Below, piece after piece: positions 62,506-64,000 of a stretch of 64,000 bases of DNA (positions within the stretch are counted from its first letter, which is position 1; every line of letters begins with the position of its first letter). Under the pieces are notes generated by a model. That model worked only from the letters and a program-made list of their open reading frames with translations. It was not told the origin of the DNA and searched no databases. Position numbers and translations under genes: made by a program. The stretch lies in assembly GCF_000003605.2 (NCBI RefSeq), contig NW_003154744.1, positions 86,092 to 150,091 on the forward strand. Reading direction: 5' to 3'. Source of the stretch: Saccoglossus kowalevskii. Lineage: Eukaryota > Hemichordata > Enteropneusta > Harrimaniidae.

Positions 62506-64000
62506 ATTTGGAAATGTTTGATCTGTATTTTTAACACATTACATAATGTCCCGTGAAACTTGGTAGGACATTGTTAAACCGGGAAACGTGTTACAACTGA
62601 TAATCTGTTTCCAATCAATATTATAATAACTTAATTATCACCAATAATATGACGAACTGATGACGTAATAAACACATTCACCAATAATTGTTTCCACCCA
62701 ATAATGTTTTCTTTTTATTTTTTTCTGATTATGTATTAATTTAGAATTATAATGAAATATTACGGTCAACATAGGGTGTTTCAAGATGCTTTAAGTCTTG
62801 TTTTCAATGCAATTGCTTGTTTGCACTTCCAATTTTGTTTAACAAACTTGCGGGTACTTGTATAAGTATTCAATAGGGTGAGGTAATGTCCATAACAACA
62901 TTTGTTTACATAGATGCAAAACTTGGTATTGTGCAATATCAAGCTGAAGAATTTTACATATGCTAACATTGATATTAATATTAGAGAAGATTTTATTGCT
63001 CAAAATGATGTTACAATTCCATGTGATATTGTCACTATGTTGTATAGACAAGGAATTATACAAACGTTTGCCCCAAACTATGTATGTATATGGTTTTATG
63101 GTAAACCGGGGAAGAAACCAGTCATAACTTAAATGCTTTACATCGTGTTTCATTTACATGTAATCGCACATGTTATATAGTCTTTTCATCATTTTACATT
63201 GCCTTGTCATATATTGTGTAGCCAGTATGTTAACAAGTTGTTAAATATTATCCAAATATACTTTATTTGTAAACTTTCGATGGTTATCGTATTAGAATAC
63301 AGGTGTTTCACCCCTTCAGATATAAAACTAATGGATGACGACTATTTACTATTGTAGAACCTCTGATAAGACAACAGATAATCAAAAATGAACCGTAAAG
63401 ACAAACTAGCAGTGCTAGTATTATACCGGCAACAAATATGACATTATTGCAACATCATGCTTTTGAAGTAATTGATTTTCAAACTTCTACTTCTAAGTAA
63501 ATGATGTTACCCGAAATATACTCATATATTATGTTTCGAAATACAAGCGTTCATAAGATCATACATTGTCATTGTGCATATTTGTAGTTTGGTTTATTAT
63601 TTGTTTATTATAGGATGTTATTATAATGTCAGTACAATTAATAGTCATTGTTACATTATCGGCTGAAAAAGAATTATTATAATATTGATATGTCGGTTAT
63701 TAAATTGCTTGGTTTGGTCAAATTATTACATTACTGATAAAAAGTTATTATCGATTTGTATTACATTATCAGTAGTAACAAACTACCCAGCATAGCTGCT
63801 ATATGCTTCTTTTTGTTATTTGTCATGCATGAAAATATTCTGCTATCAGGATTATTACATTCAGCAGCAGCAAAGAATGGACGAGAAGAACCTTGGTCTG
63901 GTTCAGTAATTTGAAAATTAGAAATAACAAGATACTCAAACAGATGGTTGACAAATATTCGACAAATGCACGACAATCCCACAAAGCATACGTACACCGC
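62506..64000. other. right-end region, no gene seen
   Basis: Small open frames overlap on both strands at 62839-63153 (for example plus 62914-63132), with no domain recognised. No intact receptor exon was found upstream of the decayed TM4 copy. Confidence 0.4.

Noticed and set aside
62839-63153. 104-residue minus frame with a 72-residue plus frame inside it
   Set aside because: Open on both strands with no recognised motif; treated as chance in AT-rich DNA.

Overview
The window looks like animal nuclear DNA from an invertebrate. It is AT-rich, has very low gene density, carries small exons separated by introns of up to about 22 kb, and is full of degraded transposons. A mollusc or another lophotrochozoan is the best guess. 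The basis is two repeats with the layout of the bivalve 'pearl'/Helentron-type non-autonomous elements (tandem core units, microsatellite, TTC-loop hairpin), plus a divergent nicotinic receptor beside duplicated receptor exon debris, which fits the expanded nicotinic receptor families of that group. The species assignment is inference.

One gene can be built with confidence. It is an alpha-type nicotinic acetylcholine receptor (Cys-loop) subunit on the minus strand. Five coding exons were read by eye: signal peptide (42714-42759), exon 2 (20339-20481), the 45-base exon 3 (7795-7839), the 110-base exon 4 (3577-3686), and a 533-base exon with the Cys-loop, loop C vicinal cysteines, TM1 and TM2 (2662-3194). 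All junctions have GT..AG and keep frame (46+143+45+110+533 = 877 bases, 292 codons plus one base). TM3, the cytoplasmic loop and TM4 are not found downstream and should lie beyond the left edge.

Two more receptor pieces are present. A TM4-type terminal exon lies at about 31.0-31.2 kb inside intron 1 of the main gene, on the same strand. A decayed copy of it, with a deletion and stops, lies at 62.2-62.5 kb. Together they suggest past tandem duplication of receptor genes here.

The rest is mostly repeats, region by region. 0-1.3 kb is a pearl/Helentron-like tandem array. 1.5-7.5 kb holds several TTAA-bounded MITEs of two related families. 8.5-9.8 kb is cryptic GAT-type simple sequence around a 17-19 bp minisatellite. 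11.2-11.8 kb is a GC-rich inverted-repeat element. 15.8-17.7 kb is a decayed Tx1/L1-like LINE interrupted by a snap-back element. 28.3-29.6 kb is a second pearl/Helentron-like element containing a 587-base gap. 34.6-35.0 kb is a degenerate 21 bp minisatellite. 39.7-40.5 kb is a CpG/TACGTAAC-rich degenerate array. 53.9-54.7 kb is a LINE 3' end with an (ATT)n tail. 56.6 and 60.3 kb hold a diverged pair of non-coding segments sharing an octamer. No tRNA, rRNA, CRISPR array or bacterial-type operon was seen. Nothing here clearly forms a new multi-gene system. The most unusual points are the stray receptor exons, the altered aromatic residues in the binding pocket, and the undescribed repeat families.
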